The translations under genes were made by a program, and so were the position numbers. A stretch of DNA of 64,000 nucleotides from Chelonoidis abingdonii (lineage: Eukaryota; Chordata; Testudines; Testudinidae): NCBI RefSeq assembly GCF_003597395.2, contig NC_133771.1, positions 140,092,790-140,156,789 of the forward strand, given 5' to 3'. Of the stretch, positions 61,383 to 64,000 are shown piece by piece. Numbering within the stretch: the first letter of the stretch is position 1; every line of letters begins with the position of its first letter. A model generated the notes under the pieces. The model searched no databases. It had not been told where the DNA came from and worked only from the letters and a program-made list of their open reading frames with translations.

Positions 61383-62689
61383 CCTAAGTATTTTCTAGAC
61401 TGGATTCTAAGTCACAAATAATAGCCCAGATTGTTGTTTTCTCCCTCCTTTCTTTTTCCACTCGCAAGAAGTGACCCTCCTGGCACAAATCCCAGAGTTA
61501 TCTTGGTATGTCAAAGAAATGGGTTGGACATTACACAGGACAGGTTGGGGACATAGTGGAAGGAGTGGAAAAGTCAGGCGGATCTGGAAAATCACTGGAC
61601 TAGCCACAGTTTGAAGACCTTTCTAGCTTTTCCACAGGATCCAAGTAGCCACCATGGCGAGCATATACATACATGCCTGGCAGCAAAAGGGCCAACAGAA
61701 GCACACTGCCAGGATCCAGAACCAGCGCATTGGCATAGATTTGCTGTGCAGATGATCCTAAACTCCCACAAGGTTTAGGTTTGGCCACTCAAGAGGACAT
61801 CATCTTGCCCTTTATTGTTTTTTTTTTTTTAACATTAAATTAAAATTCAAGAGAAATAAAATTGCTATGTGTTCACAAGTTCCCTTCTGTAAACAAATAC
61901 GAAGAGATTAGGTTATTTCAGACTAATTCCTTTTTCAATTTTTCATTAGCTTGCAATGAGTTGAAGCTAACAAAAGACTACTAGAAGCCCAGAATATTTC
62001 TCAGAATGGAACATTTTCCAAGTTACCTCTTTGAATTTTCTGTTTTAAGTGCATTTTCTTAATCAGTTTGCAAAATGTGGTATAGCTCACAGCACCATGA
62101 CAATAAATAGCCACCAGTACAGCAGTTTCACAGCGAGAATTCTTCCTCCACGGACATGAGCTTCTCCTGGAGTCTAACAGAAAGAAAGGCACTTTTCTGT
62201 ATGTCCACTGGACCAGCTAGGAGAGGCAGTGCGAAGCACACTGAACTAAAGGACCTGTATGGCATTGGCCCACAGTGGCAAATAACCAGACTTAAAAGGA
62301 AAGAATTTATGTGCAATACTTGAGGCTTTTGAGATGGTTACAACAAAACAACAGCCACTAGTTGATAACCATGGGGCCTCCTGTCCTAACCTACACCCAT
62401 CTCCCGACAAAATAACAGGACTGCATAAAAATACAAGTTACCTAGTCAATAAAATTCACTGACCATCAAACAAGCTCATTTCTATTGAGCAAAGCAAGTA
62501 ATTGGAAGCTGCGCTAGACTCCAGGCTAGGACTGAGTGTTTACATACAACATTTACAGACCTAGGTAAAGAACTGAGAGTGGTGGTGACTAGTCAATTCG
62601 CTGTCGCTCACGGTCTTCCAACTCACTATAATAAATAGGCAAAGATTTGGGATCAGCCTCTCACCTCCAAGTAAGCCCCCCAAACCCTA

Positions 62690-63400
62690 TGCCAAGGTCC
62701 GCTCGGAAACGCTTCTAGGGGGCCCGCTGAGCTGACGTAAGATCAAGACACTTGGAGGTTTCTGAGGCTGGAGGCGGCTTCTTCCAGCGCTTTCACGTTC
62801 GTTAGTGCAAGGAGAGCAGCTGGCTCCTGCGCGGCCGGCATTTTCCACACGCCGGCCCAGCCCTTGGCGGAACCAGCGGCGAATCAGACCCGCTCGCCTC
62901 GGTCGCACCGGAGACAGGGACCCGTGCCCCACTCAGGCTCCGTCTGCTGCCTCCGGTAACGCTCCCAGCAACCCCCCGAGCACAGCGCGCCGGCCCCGGG
63001 CAGGGCACCGAGCATTGCCGCCGGGGCCGGGAGCATCCCCTCGCCCCACGGAGCTCCGCACCCAAAGCCAAGCGGCTGGGCAGGACCGCGCAGCCCCCGC
63101 CACTCACCTGCCGGCGCCGCGGAGGCTCGGAGACTGCAGCGCGGCTCACGCCCCAGCAGGCGGGCTCGGGGAGCGGCACATGGCGGGGCGGGCGGGCTCC
63201 GCGCGCCAGCCAGGGGACCCGCGCGCCCCGCTCAGCCCCCGCAGCAGCCCGGACTGGCGAGAGGAGGCGCGCGCGCTGCAGGTCCCCCAGGTGCATTAGA
63301 GGCGGCGCAGCGCGAGTCAAATGCCAACTGCCTGGGGACCAGTGTGCGCGGCGCACGCGCATCCCAGGCGCTGCCTGGGAAAGTCTATTTTATTGGGAGG
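62690..63400 (-). promoter_or_regulatory. GNG4: CpG island and promoter of GNG4
   Basis: About 700 bases of dense CpG and GC-box-like sequence are bordered on both sides by ordinary AT-rich DNA. It is the only CpG-rich stretch upstream of the GNG4 coding exons and contains the inferred first exon. Open frames of 80-186 residues through it on both strands show no recognisable domain and are compositional shadows. Confidence 0.75.
63108..63300 (-). other. GNG4: GNG4 exon 1, 5' UTR (5' boundary uncertain)
   Basis: A strong minus-strand donor, CCGGCAG|GTGAGTGG (GT at 63107-63106), lies in the CpG island upstream of the GNG4 coding exons. A non-coding first exon ending here would match known GNG4 gene structure. 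The right boundary is a guess, since no TATA box or initiator fixes the transcription start. An alternative minus-strand donor-like site is seen near 62,660-62,675 (GGAG|GTGAGA). Confidence 0.6.
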
Positions 63401-63570
63401 GCGGGGTGGGGCGGTTGGGGGAAGAGCACGTGCTGGTTTAGCCTTCTGCGGCCTCTCCTGTTCAGGGAGCTGCTGGGTCTGTACTGCTCAAGCTAGACAA
63501 AGGGTAGGCTGGACCCCCTCTTCCCTTCCCATGGGGGTGTTTGTGCACAAGCGCGTCCTCATTCAGGCAC

Positions 63571-63672
63571 AGGGTGACCAGGCAGCAAGTGTGAAAAATT
63601 GGAACAGGGGTAGGGGGTAAGAGGAGCCTATATAAGAATAAGACCCAAAAATCAGGACATCTGGTCACCCTA
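63571..63672 (+). mobile_element. Short MITE (GGGTGACCAGA family)
   Basis: A copy of the element at 60,178, with the same AAATTGGAACAGG-like interior and ATCTGGTCACCCTA end. It lies just upstream of the GNG4 CpG island. Confidence 0.7.
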
Positions 63673-63775
63673 GTCAGGCAGGGCATGCACAGAGGGGGGT
63701 ATGTGTATATGCACGCTCTCCTTCAGGCATGGCGTAACTCAAACTCGCAGTGCAAGGCCTTTTCATGCCAGCCTG

Positions 63776-64000
63776 AGACCTTGGCTACACTGGTGCTTTA
63801 CAGCACTGCAACTTTGTCACTCAGGGGTGTGAAAAAACACCCCCCTGAGCACACCAAGTTACAGCGCTGTAAAGCGCCAGTGTAAACAGTGCTTCAGCGC
63901 TGGGAGCGCAGCTAATCCCCACAGGGAGGTGGAGTATGTGCAGCACTGGGAGAGCTCTCCCCAGTGCTGGCGCTGTGACCACACTCGCACTTCAAAGTGC
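63776..64000. mobile_element. Foldback MITE, CTTGTCTACACT family, cut by window end
   Basis: Starts near TTGGCTACACTGGTGCTT and carries CTCAGGGGTGTGAAAAAACA facing CACCCCCCTGAG. The right end lies outside the window. Confidence 0.65.

Larger units (their letters stand above)
44252..63107 (-). other. GNG4: GNG4 intron 1 (between 5' UTR exon and first coding exon)
   Basis: This 18.9-kb stretch is bounded by the exon-2 acceptor and the exon-1 donor. It is the most repeat-rich part of the window, with a CR1 tail, a Penelope-like fragment, a SINE, several large MITEs and a decayed DIRS copy. From about 53,100 to 54,950 and from 60,310 to 62,680 I see no recognisable element apart from a 33-bp tandem duplication at 61,314. 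Confidence 0.65.

Noticed and set aside
62802..63362. 186-codon minus and 164-codon plus frames in the right CpG island
   Set aside because: They are Arg/Ala/Pro-rich with no domain, and overlap on opposite strands across the GNG4 promoter.
1..64000. CRISPR array, bacterial-type operon or defence cluster
   Set aside because: No regularly spaced direct repeats, no ribosome-binding-site-led gene runs; gene structure and repeats are vertebrate.

Overview
The window reads as an AT-rich vertebrate nuclear genome, most likely a turtle. Long non-coding stretches carry decayed CR1 LINEs, a tRNA-headed SINE with a CR1-like tail, MIR-type SINEs, many hAT-like MITEs with 8-bp target duplications, two DIRS-type retrotransposons, a Penelope-like fragment and nested solo LTRs. 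The chelonian assignment rests on recognising these repeat families by eye; it was not computed. There is one assembly gap, of 87 N.

Two protein-coding genes are supported, both on the minus strand. (1) B3GALNT2: only the first coding exon is present (8358-8451). It lies in a CpG island at about 8050-8980, and the gene runs off the left edge. (2) GNG4: a complete 75-residue G-protein gamma-4 coding sequence in two exons (44143-44241 and 31579-31707), plus a 5' non-coding exon ending at 63108 in a CpG island at about 62690-63400. All three splice junctions have GT or AG in the right place and the reading frame continues across the coding junction. The tandem order LYST-GNG4-B3GALNT2 known from human 1q42.3 fits, so LYST would be expected to the right of the window.

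Layout: 1-8357 is B3GALNT2 intron 1. 8980 to about 29,000 is intergenic and holds a large DIRS element (about 23,275-28,880). About 29,000-31,578 is GNG4 downstream sequence, including an inferred 3' UTR. 31,708-44,142 is GNG4 intron 2, with LTRs nested in a CR1 copy. 44,252-63,107 is GNG4 intron 1, packed with MITEs, a Penelope-like fragment and a second, decayed DIRS copy. 63,300-64,000 is upstream of GNG4.

The two genes have no direct functional link. B3GALNT2 is an ER glycosyltransferase that builds the alpha-dystroglycan matriglycan core. GNG4 is a membrane-anchored heterotrimeric G-protein subunit. I found no gene cluster or undescribed cellular system. The most interesting material is transposable-element architecture: the DIRS terminal and internal complementary repeats, a CpG-rich MITE made of consecutive perfect hairpins, and a three-layer nested insertion.
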